64,000 bases of DNA from Streptomyces phaeoluteigriseus (GCF_001896135.2 NZ_MPOH02000019.1:430303-494302); one strand, 5' to 3'; shown: positions 9,164-17,910, numbered from the stretch's first letter. A program made the numbers and translations. Notes: generated from the letters alone by a model not told the origin.

Positions 9164-9312
9164 TTGTCCTCCTGAGGAAGCGTCAGTTTCGAAAGCCGTG
9201 CGGCGCGTCGGTGGATCAGCGGCGGCTCCCGCGTCCAGGCATTCGATGCCCTGAACATCCGATCACACAAGCCTTTGAGCACCTTGTGCCGTTATACGCC
9301 CACGGCTGCGAG

Positions 9313-9358
9313 AAAACGAACGCCCCGGCGGCACTGTGGCGTGCCGCCGGGGCGTTCG
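9313..9358 (-). terminator. Rho-independent terminator of rplM-rpsI
   Basis: A perfect 18-bp inverted repeat (left arm 9317-9334, right arm 9341-9358) has a 6-nt loop. On the minus strand it is followed by TTTT (9313-9316), about 55 bases past the rpsI stop. It is one of the cleanest terminators in the window. Confidence 0.92.
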
Positions 9359-9413
9359 GAGTACGTAGGAGCGGGCCGATCGGCCCGCAGCCCGTACGAG
9401 CAGGCAGCGAAGC

Positions 9414-9926
9414 TTAACGCTTGCTGTACTGCGGGGCCTTGCGGGCCTTCTTGAGACCGGCCTTCTTGCGCTCGACCGCACGGTCGTCACGCGTGAGGAA
9501 GCCGGCCTTCTTGAGGGCGCCGCGGTTGTTGTCGACGTCGGCCTCGTTCAGCGCGCGGGCGACACCGAGACGGAGCGCACCGGCCTGACCGGAGACACCG
9601 CCGCCGGAGATGCGGGCGATGACGTCGTAGCGACCCTCGAGCTCGAGGACCTTGAACGGCTCGTTGACTTCCTGCTGGTGCACCTTGTTCGGGAAGTAGT
9701 CCTCGAGGGTGCGACCGTTGATCTTCCACTTGCCGGTGCCCGGGACGATCCGGACGCGGGCGATGGCGTTCTTGCGACGGCCCAGGCCGGCGGCCGGCTG
9801 CGGCTCGCCGAAGCGGGAGGCCAGCGACTCCGAGGTGTACTCGCCCTCGACGGGCACCTCGGACTCGGTGGTGTAGCTGTCGATGTCAAGCTCTTCGAGC
9901 GGCTGCTCGGCAGTGGTCTCGGCCAC
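9414..9926 (-). CDS. rpsI: 30S ribosomal protein S9
   Basis: Small-subunit protein uS9, whose C-terminal tail reaches the P site. The 170-residue product carries an acidic N-terminal extension of about 40 residues (EEPLEELDIDSYTT-type), typical of actinobacteria. The S9 core follows: GRRKNAIARVRIVPGTG, GGGVSGQAGALRLGVARAL, and the conserved end KKARKAPQYSKR. It follows rplM by 43 bases on the same strand and forms the usual rplM-rpsI pair. Confidence 0.97.
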   Translation of the reverse strand: MAETTAEQPLEELDIDSYTTESEVPVEGEYTSESLASRFGEPQPAAGLGRRKNAIARVRIVPGTGKWKINGRTLEDYFPNKVHQQEVNEPFKVLELEGRYDVIARISGGGVSGQAGALRLGVARALNEADVDNNRGALKKAGFLTRDDRAVERKKAGLKKARKAPQYSKR

Positions 9927-9969
9927 GGTTCTCCTCAGATTCTCTTAGCTTGGGGTGGTGTGGCCGGAC

Positions 9970-10413
9970 TTACTGCGCGACCTGGGTGATCTCGTACGGC
10001 TGCGGCTGCTGCGCGCCGTGCGGGTGCTGGTCACCCCTGTAGACCTTCAGCTTCGAGAGCATCTGACGGCCCAGCGTGTTCTTCGGGAGCATGCCCTTGA
10101 CGGCCTTCTCGATGGCCTTCTCGGGGTTCTTGTCCAGCAGCTCGTCGTAACGGACGGAGCGCAGACCACCCGGGTAGCCGGAGTGGCGGTAGGCCATCTT
10201 CTGGGTCCGCTTGTTGCCGGACAGGTGCACCTTGTCGGCGTTGATGATGATGACGAAGTCACCGGTGTCGACGTGAGGGGCGTAGATCGGCTTGTGCTTA
10301 CCGCGCAGGATGGAGGCGGTGGTGCTGGCGAGACGACCCAGGACGATGTCCTGAGCGTCGATGACGTGCCACTGGCGCGTCACATCGCCGGGCTTGGGGC
10401 TGTACGTACGCAC
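9970..10413 (-). CDS. rplM: 50S ribosomal protein L13
   Basis: Large-subunit protein uL13, an early assembly protein. The GTG at 10413 gives a 147-residue product starting MRTYSPKPGDVTRQWHVIDA, the standard start; the frame is open further upstream but the extra residues are not L13. The core motifs VLGRLAS, NADKVHLSGNK and the C-terminal VYRGDQHPH are present. It is the first gene of the rplM-rpsI operon. Confidence 0.97.
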   Translation of the reverse strand: MRTYSPKPGDVTRQWHVIDAQDIVLGRLASTTASILRGKHKPIYAPHVDTGDFVIIINADKVHLSGNKRTQKMAYRHSGYPGGLRSVRYDELLDKNPEKAIEKAVKGMLPKNTLGRQMLSKLKVYRGDQHPHGAQQPQPYEITQVAQ

Positions 10414-10657
10414 GGTTCGTAGCCTTCGCTTCGAGTGAGTGGTCCTGACAAGGTCACCGAAGACGATCACGACAGCCCTGACCGCACTGCGGTGACGCAT
10501 ACCGCGTGCAGGTCGCTGGTCATCGGCCCGGTGGACCGGTGTAAGGGCCCGTCCCGTGAGAATGAGCAAGCCAATACACAACGAAGATGCAGGATACCTG
10601 CGGTGGCTGGGCCGGGTCAAAACGAGGCTTTCGGCCGCCGGGCATCACTGCTTCTTC

Positions 10658-11872
10658 TCACCCAGTGTAAATGTGATCGTCGCCGGGGGCCGCCGCCCTC
10701 GGGCCCGCGCCCGGCGGCGCGGCCGGTCCCACCCTCGGACGCCGGTCCGGCCGGTGCGCGGCCACGGCGGCCATCAGCCCGCACAACGTCACCGCGTCCT
10801 TAAAGGCCCGGCGCTGCACCTGTTCCAGATAAGGCCAGGTCAGACCGGGTAGCTGGGGCACGAGCGCCAGCCAGAACCACGGACCCCGCGCCACCGAGCC
10901 CGGGTACGGCAGCCCGGCGAGCAGCAGCGGCACGACGACGACCAGATAGTGGTCGTACGACGGCCGTGAGACCAGGAACACCGAAAGCATCAGCCCCGCC
11001 GCGGTCTCGGACAGCCTCAGCGGGCCGGGATCGGCACGGCCCCAGCGCCGGTACGCCGCGACCAGTCCCGCCGCGCAGGCCGCCAGCGCGAGCGTCCGGG
11101 CCGCGAGCCGCGGCATCCCCAGCCGCGGCAGCACGGCCCCCGGAGATGCCTCGTACAGCCGCACGAAGGCGTCCTGGCCGTGCAGCAGGAAGGGCAGGGT
11201 CCGGGTGAAGAAGCCGGCCGGGTCGGGCAGCAGCAGGGCGCACGCGCCCGAGGCCAGCGCCGGGACCGCGGCCAGGACGGTGAGTGCCTTCCAGCGGCCC
11301 GCGAAGAGGAACAGCAGCGCCAGCGGGGCCAGCAGCGGCTTCAGCGCCAGGGCCGTACCGAGCACCGCGCCCGCCGCCGTCCAGCGACCCCGGCTCATCA
11401 GCAGCAACCCCAGCGGCAGGGCCAGGACCGCCGTCGCCGTCCAGTTGCCGAGCCGCACCAGGTGCCCGAAGGGCGCGAAGCCGGCCGCGAGCGCGATCAG
11501 CCCGAGCGCCGCGAGCCGGCTGTCCAGCGGCACCCGGTGCAGCCGCAGCGCGCACGCCCAGCCGCCCACCAGACAGGCCATGACCACCGACGGCACCAGC
11601 ACGCGCAGCAGGTCCGGCGGCAGCAGCGCCTGCGGTGCGGCGGCGAGCACCGCGCCCGGCAGGTACAGGAAGTGCGGGTCGTCGTACGGGGAGCGTCCCT
11701 CCAGCCAGGCGTGTGCCGCCCGGACGACGATCGCGTTGTCCATGCCGCCGTCCGGGGTGGCCCGCGCCACATGCCCGGTCAGCACGCCCAGCACCGCGAC
11801 CAGGCCCAACCACGGCGGCCAGGGAGAACGCCGTACCAACCACCCTGACATGTCGCCTTTGCCCGTACTCAT
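10658..11872 (-). CDS. GT87-like polytopic glycosyltransferase
   Basis: A membrane protein of about 404 residues with roughly nine hydrophobic segments (for example VLVPSVVMACLVGGWACAL and LALKPLLAPLALLFLFA). It has the early acidic loop DNAIVVRAAHAWLEGRSPYDDPHF, which fits the GT87/DUF2029 group of polyprenyl-phosphate-mannose-dependent alpha-mannosyltransferases. Its likely role is transfer of a sugar from a lipid carrier on the outer face of the membrane. The start is uncertain: ATG 11872 is used here, but the ATG at 11851 has a slightly better upstream stretch. It is divergent from the gene at 11947. The acceptor cannot be deduced. Confidence 0.72.
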   Translation of the reverse strand: MSTGKGDMSGWLVRRSPWPPWLGLVAVLGVLTGHVARATPDGGMDNAIVVRAAHAWLEGRSPYDDPHFLYLPGAVLAAAPQALLPPDLLRVLVPSVVMACLVGGWACALRLHRVPLDSRLAALGLIALAAGFAPFGHLVRLGNWTATAVLALPLGLLLMSRGRWTAAGAVLGTALALKPLLAPLALLFLFAGRWKALTVLAAVPALASGACALLLPDPAGFFTRTLPFLLHGQDAFVRLYEASPGAVLPRLGMPRLAARTLALAACAAGLVAAYRRWGRADPGPLRLSETAAGLMLSVFLVSRPSYDHYLVVVVPLLLAGLPYPGSVARGPWFWLALVPQLPGLTWPYLEQVQRRAFKDAVTLCGLMAAVAAHRPDRRPRVGPAAPPGAGPRAAAPGDDHIYTG

Positions 11873-11946
11873 TCCCTGAACGCTAGGGGCAGCGGAGCCC
11901 GTTGAGGCGGAACAGCACACCTCCGGCCCCGTCTAAGATGCGGCCC

Positions 11947-12825
11947 ATGAGCTATGGGCAGGGGGGACCTCAGTCCCAGTGGGATCCCTGGAAACGGAAC
12001 TCCGAGCAGCCGTGGACCAGCGGCGCCACGGACCCGACGCCGGACTGGGCCGCACTCGCCGAGGCGTCGGAGTCGCGCAACAGGCGCCGTCGGCTGCTGC
12101 TGATAGGCGGGGGCGTGCTCGCGACGCTCGGCGTCGGCACCGCCGTCGCCATGGCCGTGGTGTCGGCGAACGGCGGTGACGAGGCGTCCAACCGGCCGTC
12201 CTCCTCGCTGCCCGCCACCGCCGACCTGCCGAGCGCGTCCACGACCCCGTCCTTCGCCCCGACCAGCGCCCCGCCGCCGCTGGACCCGAAGGAGTTCGTC
12301 TCCAGCAAGGCCAAGGACAGCGCGCCCAACGGCCCGGACATCATGTTCCCGGGCAGACAGCTGACGATGGGCTCGGCCGTCTACAAGAAGGCCGCGAAGG
12401 CCGACACCACCAACTGCGTCACCGCCGTCCAGGGCACCCTGCCCAAGGTGCTCACCGACAACGGCTGCACCCGCCTGATGCGCGTGACCTACGTCAAGGA
12501 CGGCGTCGCCGTGACGGTCGGCGTGGCCGTCTTCGACACCGAGGCCCAGGCCCTCAAGGCTAAGGGCCAGGCCGACAAGAGCAGCATCGTCAAAGCGCTG
12601 ACCGGCACCGACGCCAAGTCCTTCTGCGCCGGCGCGATCTGCCGCTCGACGACCAACTCCTACGGCCGCTACGCCTACTTCACGATCACCGGCTTCACCG
12701 CCGGCAAGGACGTGACGACGAAGGACACCCAGGTCTTCGCCGCGGGCGACGGCCTCGCGGAGTTCACGTTCCAGCAGATCCGCCGCCGCGGCGAGACCCA
12801 GGCATCGGCGGCGGCGGACCAGTGA
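11947..12825 (+). CDS. Membrane-anchored extracytoplasmic protein, unknown function
   Basis: A 292-residue protein with a Gly/Gln/Trp-rich cytosolic N-terminus (MSYGQGGPQSQWDPWKRN), an arginine patch, one membrane span (residues ~45-67, LLLIGGGVLATLGVGTAVAM), a Ser/Thr/Pro linker (~70-115), and a C-terminal extracytoplasmic domain. That domain has three cysteines (TTNCVT, NGCTRL, and CAGAIC with two more nearby), suggesting disulfides. The layout is common among streptomycete type II membrane proteins. No catalytic motif is visible. It converges on truA with only 19 bases between the stops. Confidence 0.75.
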   Translation: MSYGQGGPQSQWDPWKRNSEQPWTSGATDPTPDWAALAEASESRNRRRRLLLIGGGVLATLGVGTAVAMAVVSANGGDEASNRPSSSLPATADLPSASTTPSFAPTSAPPPLDPKEFVSSKAKDSAPNGPDIMFPGRQLTMGSAVYKKAAKADTTNCVTAVQGTLPKVLTDNGCTRLMRVTYVKDGVAVTVGVAVFDTEAQALKAKGQADKSSIVKALTGTDAKSFCAGAICRSTTNSYGRYAYFTITGFTAGKDVTTKDTQVFAAGDGLAEFTFQQIRRRGETQASAAADQ

Positions 12826-12844
12826 CCCTCTCCCCGGGGGCGGG

Positions 12845-13699
12845 TCAGCAGCACCCGGCCCCGGGCAGCGTCCGCCTGTTCCGCGCCTCCCTGTTGCGCG
12901 CGGCCAGCAGCTCGTCGGCCGGATAGCCGACCTCCTCCAGCGTGAGTCCGTGCGGCCGTACGACATGCACCGCCGAGTCCCGTACGCCCGCGGCCAGCAC
13001 CTTTCCCGGCCATTCCGGACCCCGGTGCCCGTCCCCCACGAACAGCAGCGCCCCGATCAGCGAGCGCACCATGTTATGGCAGAAGGCGTCGGCCCGCACG
13101 GTCGCCGTGACGATCCCGTCGTCACCGCGCACCAGGCTCAGCTCCTGGAGGGTGCGGATCGTGGTCGCCCCCTCGCGCCGCTTGCAGTAGGCGGCGAAGT
13201 CGTGCTCGCCCAGCAGCCGCCCGGCCGCCTCGTTCATGGCGGCGACGTCGAGGGGCCAGTCGTGCCAGAGGACGTGACCGCGCAGCAGCGGGTCCACCCC
13301 GCCCGGGTTGTCGGTGACCCGGTACGCGTACCGCCGCCAGACCGCCGAGAAGCGGGCGTTGAAGCCGTCGGGAGCCTCCCGCAGCGCCCACACCCGTACG
13401 TCCTTGGAGAGCCGCCCCGCGAGCCGCTTGAGCAGCTTCGCGCGATGCTCAGCCCAGACCTCGCGCGGCAGATCGACATGCGCGACCTGCCCCCGCGCGT
13501 GCACACCGGCGTCCGTACGCCCGGCCACGGTCAGCTCGTACGTCTCCCCCGACCGGGTGACCGTGCGCAGGGCGTCCTCGATCTCCCCCTGCACGGTCCG
13601 CCGCCCGCCGGCCTGCTTGGCCCACCCGGAGAACTCCGTCCCGTCGTAGGACAGGTCCAGCCGCACCCGTACGAAACCGGGCTGTACTTCGTCACTCAC
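12845..13699 (-). CDS. truA: tRNA pseudouridine(38-40) synthase
   Basis: Isomerises uridines 38-40 in the anticodon arm of many tRNAs. The 284-residue protein has the catalytic Asp63 in the TruA motif RTDAGVHA, plus the conserved YDGTEFSGWA near the start and FCHNMVRSLIGALL near the end. It starts at a GTG (13697-13699). It follows rplQ on the same strand after a strong hairpin, the usual place in actinobacteria. The C-terminal ~20 residues (NREARNRRTLPGAGCC) are a variable tail. Confidence 0.95.
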   Translation of the reverse strand: MSDEVQPGFVRVRLDLSYDGTEFSGWAKQAGGRRTVQGEIEDALRTVTRSGETYELTVAGRTDAGVHARGQVAHVDLPREVWAEHRAKLLKRLAGRLSKDVRVWALREAPDGFNARFSAVWRRYAYRVTDNPGGVDPLLRGHVLWHDWPLDVAAMNEAAGRLLGEHDFAAYCKRREGATTIRTLQELSLVRGDDGIVTATVRADAFCHNMVRSLIGALLFVGDGHRGPEWPGKVLAAGVRDSAVHVVRPHGLTLEEVGYPADELLAARNREARNRRTLPGAGCC

Positions 13700-13724
13700 C
13701 CCTAGATCCTCTCGACAACGCGAG

Positions 13725-13754
13725 AGCGGGCCCGCCCCGAAGGGCGGACCCGCT
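13725..13754 (-). terminator. Hairpin after rplQ
   Basis: A 13-bp stem with one G-T wobble closes a TTCG-type tetraloop, 19 bases past the rplQ stop and before truA. It lacks a U-tract. It probably ends most transcription of the alpha operon. Confidence 0.75.
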
Positions 13755-13772
13755 CACACGCAAGGCAGAGCC

Positions 13773-14297
13773 TCAGGCGTCCTTCGACTCCTCGGACGCG
13801 CCCTCGGCCTTGGCCTCGGCAGCGTCCTCGACGACCTCGTCGGACTTGGCCTCGACGGCCTCGTCCTTCTTCAGGGCATCTTCCTTGACCGCGCGCTTCG
13901 TCGCGGCCTCGGCCTCACCGGTCGCCTGCTGCGCCACCGTCAGCGCCTCGACCAGCTCGATGACAGCCATGGGCGCGTTGTCGCCACGGCGGTTACCGAT
14001 CTTGGTGATACGGGTGTAACCACCCGGACGGTCCTCGTAGCGCGGACCGATCTCGGTGAAGAGCGTGTGCACGATGCTCTTGTCCGAGATGACCTGGAGC
14101 ACCTGGCGACGGTTGTGAAGGTCACCCTTCTTCGCCTTGGTGACCAGACGCTCGGCGTACGGCCGCAGACGGCGGGCCTTCGCCTCGGTGGTGGTGATAC
14201 GGCCGTGCTCGAACAGCTGCTTCGCCAGGTTCGCGAGAAGCATCTTCTCGTGCGCGGCGCTGCCGCCCAGACGGGCACCCTTGGCGGGCTTCGGCAT
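13773..14297 (-). CDS. rplQ: 50S ribosomal protein L17
   Basis: Large-subunit protein bL17. The first ~118 residues are the conserved core (MPKPAKGARLGGSAAHEKML, RITTTEAKARRLRPYAERLV, GDNAPMAVIELVE). After this comes a ~55-residue Ala/Glu/Lys-rich tail ending EESKDA, an actinobacterial extension of unknown role. It is the last gene of the S10-spc-alpha cluster, 167 bases after rpoA. Confidence 0.97.
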   Translation of the reverse strand: MPKPAKGARLGGSAAHEKMLLANLAKQLFEHGRITTTEAKARRLRPYAERLVTKAKKGDLHNRRQVLQVISDKSIVHTLFTEIGPRYEDRPGGYTRITKIGNRRGDNAPMAVIELVEALTVAQQATGEAEAATKRAVKEDALKKDEAVEAKSDEVVEDAAEAKAEGASEESKDA

Positions 14298-14376
14298 GGT
14301 CTTTCTCCTCAGTGTCTGCCCCGGCCGTACCAGGTACCGGGGTCAGTATCCGAGCGGGCGGTCGCCCGTCGGAGAT

Positions 14377-14406
14377 CCGGGAGCAGCCCCGTGGGGGCGC
14401 TCCCGG
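14377..14406 (-). promoter_or_regulatory. Long hairpin in rpoA-rplQ spacer
   Basis: A perfect 8-bp outer stem (ccgggagc / gctcccgg) encloses an inner gcccc-gtg-ggggc stem. It lies between the rpoA stop and the rplQ start, and could be an RNA processing or stability element. Confidence 0.5.
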
Positions 14407-14464
14407 AGGTGGCGCGGGGAAGGCACCGCGCGATCAGGCACAGCACTTCCGCACCCGAGACCGA

Positions 14465-15040
14465 TCAGTACTGCTCGGTCTCCACGAAACCCGCGTCCAC
14501 GTCGTCGTCGGCGCCGAAGGCGTCGGCGGCGGCGGTCGGGTCGAATCCGGGCGGGCTGTCCTTGAGGGCCAGGCCCATGCCGGCCAGCTTCGCCTTGACC
14601 TCGTCGATCGACTTCGCACCGAAGTTGCGGATGTCGAGCAGGTCGCCCTTGCCGTTGAGCGTGGCGAGGACCAGGTCGGGGTTGTGCACCTCGACACCGG
14701 CCGGCGGCGCGATGTCGGCGGCAGTGACCAGACCCGGACCCTGCTTGCGCAGGTACATCACGACCGGCTCGTCGTGCTCCGAGGAGACGACCAGCTGCTT
14801 GATGTTGAGGATCAGGTCGGTGACGTCCTCCTTGACGCCCGGCACGGTGGTGAACTCGTGCAGCACGCCGTCGACGCGGATGGACGTGACAGCCGCACCC
14901 GGAATCGAGGACAGGAGGGTCCGGCGGAGGGAGTTGCCGAGGGTGTAGCCGAAGCCCGGCTCCAGCGGCTCGATCACGAACCGGGAGCGGAATTCGTCGA
15001 CGACCTCTTCGGTCAGTGACGGACGCTGAGCAATCAGCAT
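14465..15040 (-). CDS. rpoA: RNA polymerase alpha subunit with in-frame internal deletion
   Basis: Alpha subunit: the dimer scaffold for core RNA polymerase assembly (N-terminal domain) and promoter/activator contacts (C-terminal domain). The N-terminus (MLIAQRPSLTEEVVDEF to LATLNGKG, residues 1-132) and the C-terminus (DLLDIRNFGAKSIDEVKAKL to VETEQY) are normal Streptomyces RpoA. They are joined directly at 14644/14645. The product is 191 residues, against about 340 in the family. The missing ~149 codons cover the second half of the N-terminal domain, the linker, and the first helix of the C-terminal domain with the 265-type DNA-contact arginine. The join is in frame, with no stop. As RpoA is essential, a collapsed assembly is the first explanation. 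Confidence 0.93.
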   Translation of the reverse strand: MLIAQRPSLTEEVVDEFRSRFVIEPLEPGFGYTLGNSLRRTLLSSIPGAAVTSIRVDGVLHEFTTVPGVKEDVTDLILNIKQLVVSSEHDEPVVMYLRKQGPGLVTAADIAPPAGVEVHNPDLVLATLNGKGDLLDIRNFGAKSIDEVKAKLAGMGLALKDSPPGFDPTAAADAFGADDDVDAGFVETEQY

Positions 15041-15162
15041 GGTGCGTTCCTTCTGTCAGGGGCGACCGCTATTTGACGCCCTGATATGAGACAAGGGTAC
15101 GGGCGATACGACTCCGAGGAGCCATACCGCCCGAAAGCCTCAGTCCGACAAGCAGCCGTGCG

Positions 15163-15567
15163 TCAGACGCGGCGGCGCTTCGGCGGACGGCAGCCGTTGT
15201 GGGGCGTCGGGGTGACGTCCTGGATGGAGCCGACCTCGAGGCCCGTGGCCTGCAGGGAACGGATCGCGGTCTCACGACCGGCGCCCGGACCCTTGACGAA
15301 CACGTCGACCTTACGCATGCCGTGCTCCTGCGCGCGACGGGCAGCCGACTCGGCGGCCATCTGCGCGGCGAACGGCGTGGACTTGCGCGAGCCCTTGAAA
15401 CCGACGTGGCCGGCGGAGGCCCACGAGATCACGTTTCCGGCCGGGTCCGTGATGGACACGATCGTGTTGTTGAACGTGCTCTTGATGTGCGCCTGGCCGT
15501 GCGCGACGTTCTTCTTTTCCTTGCGGCGCACCTTCTTGGCAGCGCCCTGACGACCCTTGGGGGGCAT
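15163..15567 (-). CDS. rpsK: 30S ribosomal protein S11
   Basis: uS11 of the 30S platform. The 134-residue protein begins MPPKGRQGAAKKVRRKEKKN and has the core AHIKSTFNNTIVSITD, GFKGSRKSTPFAAQ and the conserved end DVTPTPHNGCRPPKRRRV. It lies between rpsM and rpoA; rpsD is absent from this operon, as is normal in streptomycetes. Confidence 0.97.
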   Translation of the reverse strand: MPPKGRQGAAKKVRRKEKKNVAHGQAHIKSTFNNTIVSITDPAGNVISWASAGHVGFKGSRKSTPFAAQMAAESAARRAQEHGMRKVDVFVKGPGAGRETAIRSLQATGLEVGSIQDVTPTPHNGCRPPKRRRV

Positions 15568-15662
15568 CTAATACTCCTACGGGAGGTGGTCGGTCCTACA
15601 GCGAAGACCGCTTCGGGGGTCTGGGGGCATCCCCCAGAACGCACAAGTGCGTCCGCTGAGGA

Positions 15663-16043
15663 CTACTTCTTGCCCGGCTTCTTCTTGCCGGCGATGGCGC
15701 GACGCGGGCCCTTACGGGTACGAGCGTTCGTGCTGGTGCGCTGACCGCGGACGGGCAGACCACGACGGTGACGGAGACCCTGGTAGCAGCCGATCTCGAC
15801 CTTGCGGCGGATGTCGGCCTGGATCTCGCGACGGAGGTCACCCTCGGTCTTGATGTTGGCGTCCACGTACTCGCGGATCGCGACGAGCTGCTCCTCGGAG
15901 AGGTCGCGAACGCGGGTGTTCGGGTCGACGCCGGTCGCAGCCAGCGTCTCCTGGGACAGGGTTCGGCCGATGCCGAACACGTAGGTGAGGGCGACCTCCA
16001 CGCGCTTTTCGCGCGGGATGTCAACACCGGAAACGCGTGCCAT
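15663..16043 (-). CDS. rpsM: 30S ribosomal protein S13
   Basis: uS13 of the 30S head, contacting the 50S subunit and tRNA. The 126-residue product has MARVSGVDIPREKRVEVALTY, the RHRRGLPVRGQRT signature and a basic tail ending KKKPGKK. Length is normal. It follows rpmJ after a 206-nt spacer that contains several short hairpins (for example cagacc-aga-ggtctg near 16159). Confidence 0.97.
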   Translation of the reverse strand: MARVSGVDIPREKRVEVALTYVFGIGRTLSQETLAATGVDPNTRVRDLSEEQLVAIREYVDANIKTEGDLRREIQADIRRKVEIGCYQGLRHRRGLPVRGQRTSTNARTRKGPRRAIAGKKKPGKK

Positions 16044-16249
16044 TCAATGGCTCCTGGTGATCTTCGGAGGTCTTCCACAGAACCGTCCCCCAGCCGCCGG
16101 CCTCTTCCCTGGGAAGATTTGGTACGGACTGGGTCCCCGGCCTCCGAACCGGGGGTGTCAGACCAGAGGTCTGGGTTCTGCGTATGAACATATTCAGCTC
16201 GCGTCGCGCGAAGTTCTGCGTGATGCAGAGGGTGGGGATCTGGGTGCGA

Positions 16250-16363
16250 TCAGCCCTGGCGCTGCTTGTGGCGCGGGTTCTCGCAGATCACCATGACCCG
16301 ACCATGACGGCGGATCACCCTGCACTTGTCGCAGATCTTCTTGACGCTCGGCTTGACCTTCAT
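16250..16363 (-). CDS. rpmJ: 50S ribosomal protein L36 (zinc-binding form)
   Basis: bL36, 37 residues, MKVKPSVKKICDKCRVIRRH. Cys11, Cys14, Cys27 and His32 form the zinc ribbon, so this is the C+ (zinc) type. Actinobacteria often carry a second, zinc-free L36 elsewhere that replaces it under zinc starvation; that copy is not in this window. It lies between infA and rpsM. Confidence 0.96.
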   Translation of the reverse strand: MKVKPSVKKICDKCRVIRRHGRVMVICENPRHKQRQG

Positions 16364-16433
16364 GGGATGTGAGGTTCTCCGGGTCAGTTGCCGGTCACCC
16401 CGTGCGGGAACGCACGGGGGGCCTGGGCAAGAT

Positions 16434-16655
16434 CTACTTGTACCGGTAGACGATCCGGCCACGCGTCAGGTCGTACGGAGACAACTCCACCACGACCCGG
16501 TCGTCAGGGAGGATGCGGATGTAGTGCATGCGCATCTTGCCGCTGATGTGTGCCAGGACCTGGTGGCCGTTCTGGAGCTCGACCCTGAACATGGCGTTCG
16601 GAAGAGACTCGACGACAGTGCCCTCGATCTCGATGGCACCTTGCTTCTTGGCCAC
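16434..16655 (-). CDS. infA: Translation initiation factor IF-1
   Basis: IF-1 occupies the 30S A site during initiation. The 73-residue OB-fold protein MAKKQGAIEIEGTVVESLPN ... PYDLTRGRIVYRYK is full length. It precedes rpmJ and follows a 311-nt gap after map that should hold its promoter. Confidence 0.97.
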   Translation of the reverse strand: MAKKQGAIEIEGTVVESLPNAMFRVELQNGHQVLAHISGKMRMHYIRILPDDRVVVELSPYDLTRGRIVYRYK

Positions 16656-16966
16656 GCTTCGCCCTTCGAATCGACTACCTTGATCGACTCCTGGGCTTTC
16701 CCTTACGGGCGCATACAGACATGCGGGTGCACAAGAGCCGACGAGTCAGTCTACGTCAGCGCACCCGGAAACACGAATCGAGGAAGGAAGTGTGCCCCGC
16801 CAAGGAGATCCTTAAGCGGCGGCCGGCCCGTCCGGCGTCCGAGACCGATGCCGACGAGGCGAACGAGGTCGTTCAGGCCGTACGGGGGACCGGGGGCACA
16901 ACCCCCGGGTGCGGGACGGGAGGGGCGGCGGGGGCGAGAAGACCTCGAGCCCCCGCCCGGCACCCT
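16656..16966 (-). promoter_or_regulatory. Spacer between map and infA with terminator-like hairpin
   Basis: This 311-nt gap contains no credible gene. Just past the map stop lies a hairpin with a perfect 9-bp stem (ggcgggggc at 16927-16935 with gcccccgcc at 16949-16957) and a smaller inner stem; it may end the secY-adk-map transcript. The part nearer infA should contain the infA promoter, but I cannot point to a convincing consensus. Confidence 0.5.
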
Positions 16967-17803
16967 CTAGCCCAACGGGTCGGGCGCGGCCACGACCCCG
17001 TGCTCGGCCAGCTTCGCCTTGCCACCGTCCACAGCGGTCAGCACCAGCGGCCCCTGCTCCGTCAGCGCGACCGAGTGCTCCCAGTGCGAGGACCAGGTCC
17101 CGTCCGTCGTGATGACGGTCCAGTCGTCCGAGAGGACCTCCGTCCGCGGCGTCCCCAGCGACACCATCGGCTCGATGGCCAGGCAGAACCCGGGAACCAG
17201 CTTCGGCCCCTTGCCCCGCTTGCGGTCGACGTAGTTCAGCAGGTGCGGGTCCATGTGCATCTCGGTGCCGATGCCGTGGCCGCCGTAGTCCTCGATGATC
17301 CCGTAGCGACCGCCGCCCGGCTTCGGCTGGCGGCGGATGTACGTCTCGATGGCCCGGGAGACGTCGACCAGCCGGTTGCCCTGCTTCATCGCGGCGATGC
17401 CCGCCCACATCGACTCCTCGGTCACCCGGGACAGCTCGATCAGCTCCGGGGCGTGACCGGAGCCGACGAAGGCGGTGTAGGCGGCGTCGCCGTGCCAGCC
17501 GTCGACGATCGCACCGCAGTCGATGGAGATGATGTCCCCGTCCTTGAGGACGACCTCGTCGGAGGGGATGCCGTGGACGACGACATCGTTCACGGAGGTG
17601 CAGATGGTCGCGGGGAAACCGCCGTAACCGAGGAAGTTCGACTTCGCGCCGTGCTCGGCGAGGACCTTGCGGGCGACCTCGTCGAGGTCCTTCGTCGACG
17701 CCCCCGGCACCGCCGCTTCCCGCGTGGCCGCGTGGATGGCGGCGACGACCAGGCCCGCCGCACGCATCTTGGCGATCTGCTCGGGGCTCTTGATCTGGAC
17801 CAT
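16967..17803 (-). CDS. map: Methionine aminopeptidase, type I
   Basis: Removes the initiator methionine from nascent proteins. The 278-residue product has the dimetal ligands in SIDCGAIVDGWHGDAAYT (two Asp), GHGIGTEMH (His), FCLAIEPMV (Glu) and SVALTEQG (Glu). The ATG giving MVQIKSPEQIAKMRAAG is chosen because it matches the family N-terminus; an 18-residue longer reading is unlikely. It is translated in the same unit as secY and adk. Confidence 0.96.
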   Translation of the reverse strand: MVQIKSPEQIAKMRAAGLVVAAIHAATREAAVPGASTKDLDEVARKVLAEHGAKSNFLGYGGFPATICTSVNDVVVHGIPSDEVVLKDGDIISIDCGAIVDGWHGDAAYTAFVGSGHAPELIELSRVTEESMWAGIAAMKQGNRLVDVSRAIETYIRRQPKPGGGRYGIIEDYGGHGIGTEMHMDPHLLNYVDRKRGKGPKLVPGFCLAIEPMVSLGTPRTEVLSDDWTVITTDGTWSSHWEHSVALTEQGPLVLTAVDGGKAKLAEHGVVAAPDPLG

Positions 17804-17859
17804 GGGGGGCCTGCGCTCTCCGTCACTCAGGTCGGTCGTTGACACATACGTACACAACA

Positions 17860-17897
17860 GTACGGCCGTGGCGTCCCGGAGGACTCCACGGCCGTAC
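17860..17897 (-). terminator. Hairpin between adk and map
   Basis: A perfect 12-bp stem (gtacggccgtgg / ccacggccgtac) with a 14-nt loop lies 13 bases past the adk stop and precedes map. The tail on the minus strand is TGTTGTG. It could lower read-through from secY-adk into map. Confidence 0.6.
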
Positions 17898-17910
17898 CCG
17901 GGACGGAAAC

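Noticed and set aside
14298..15162. Missing rpsD as an anomaly of the alpha operon
   Set aside because: Streptomyces normally encodes rpsD elsewhere, so its absence here is expected.
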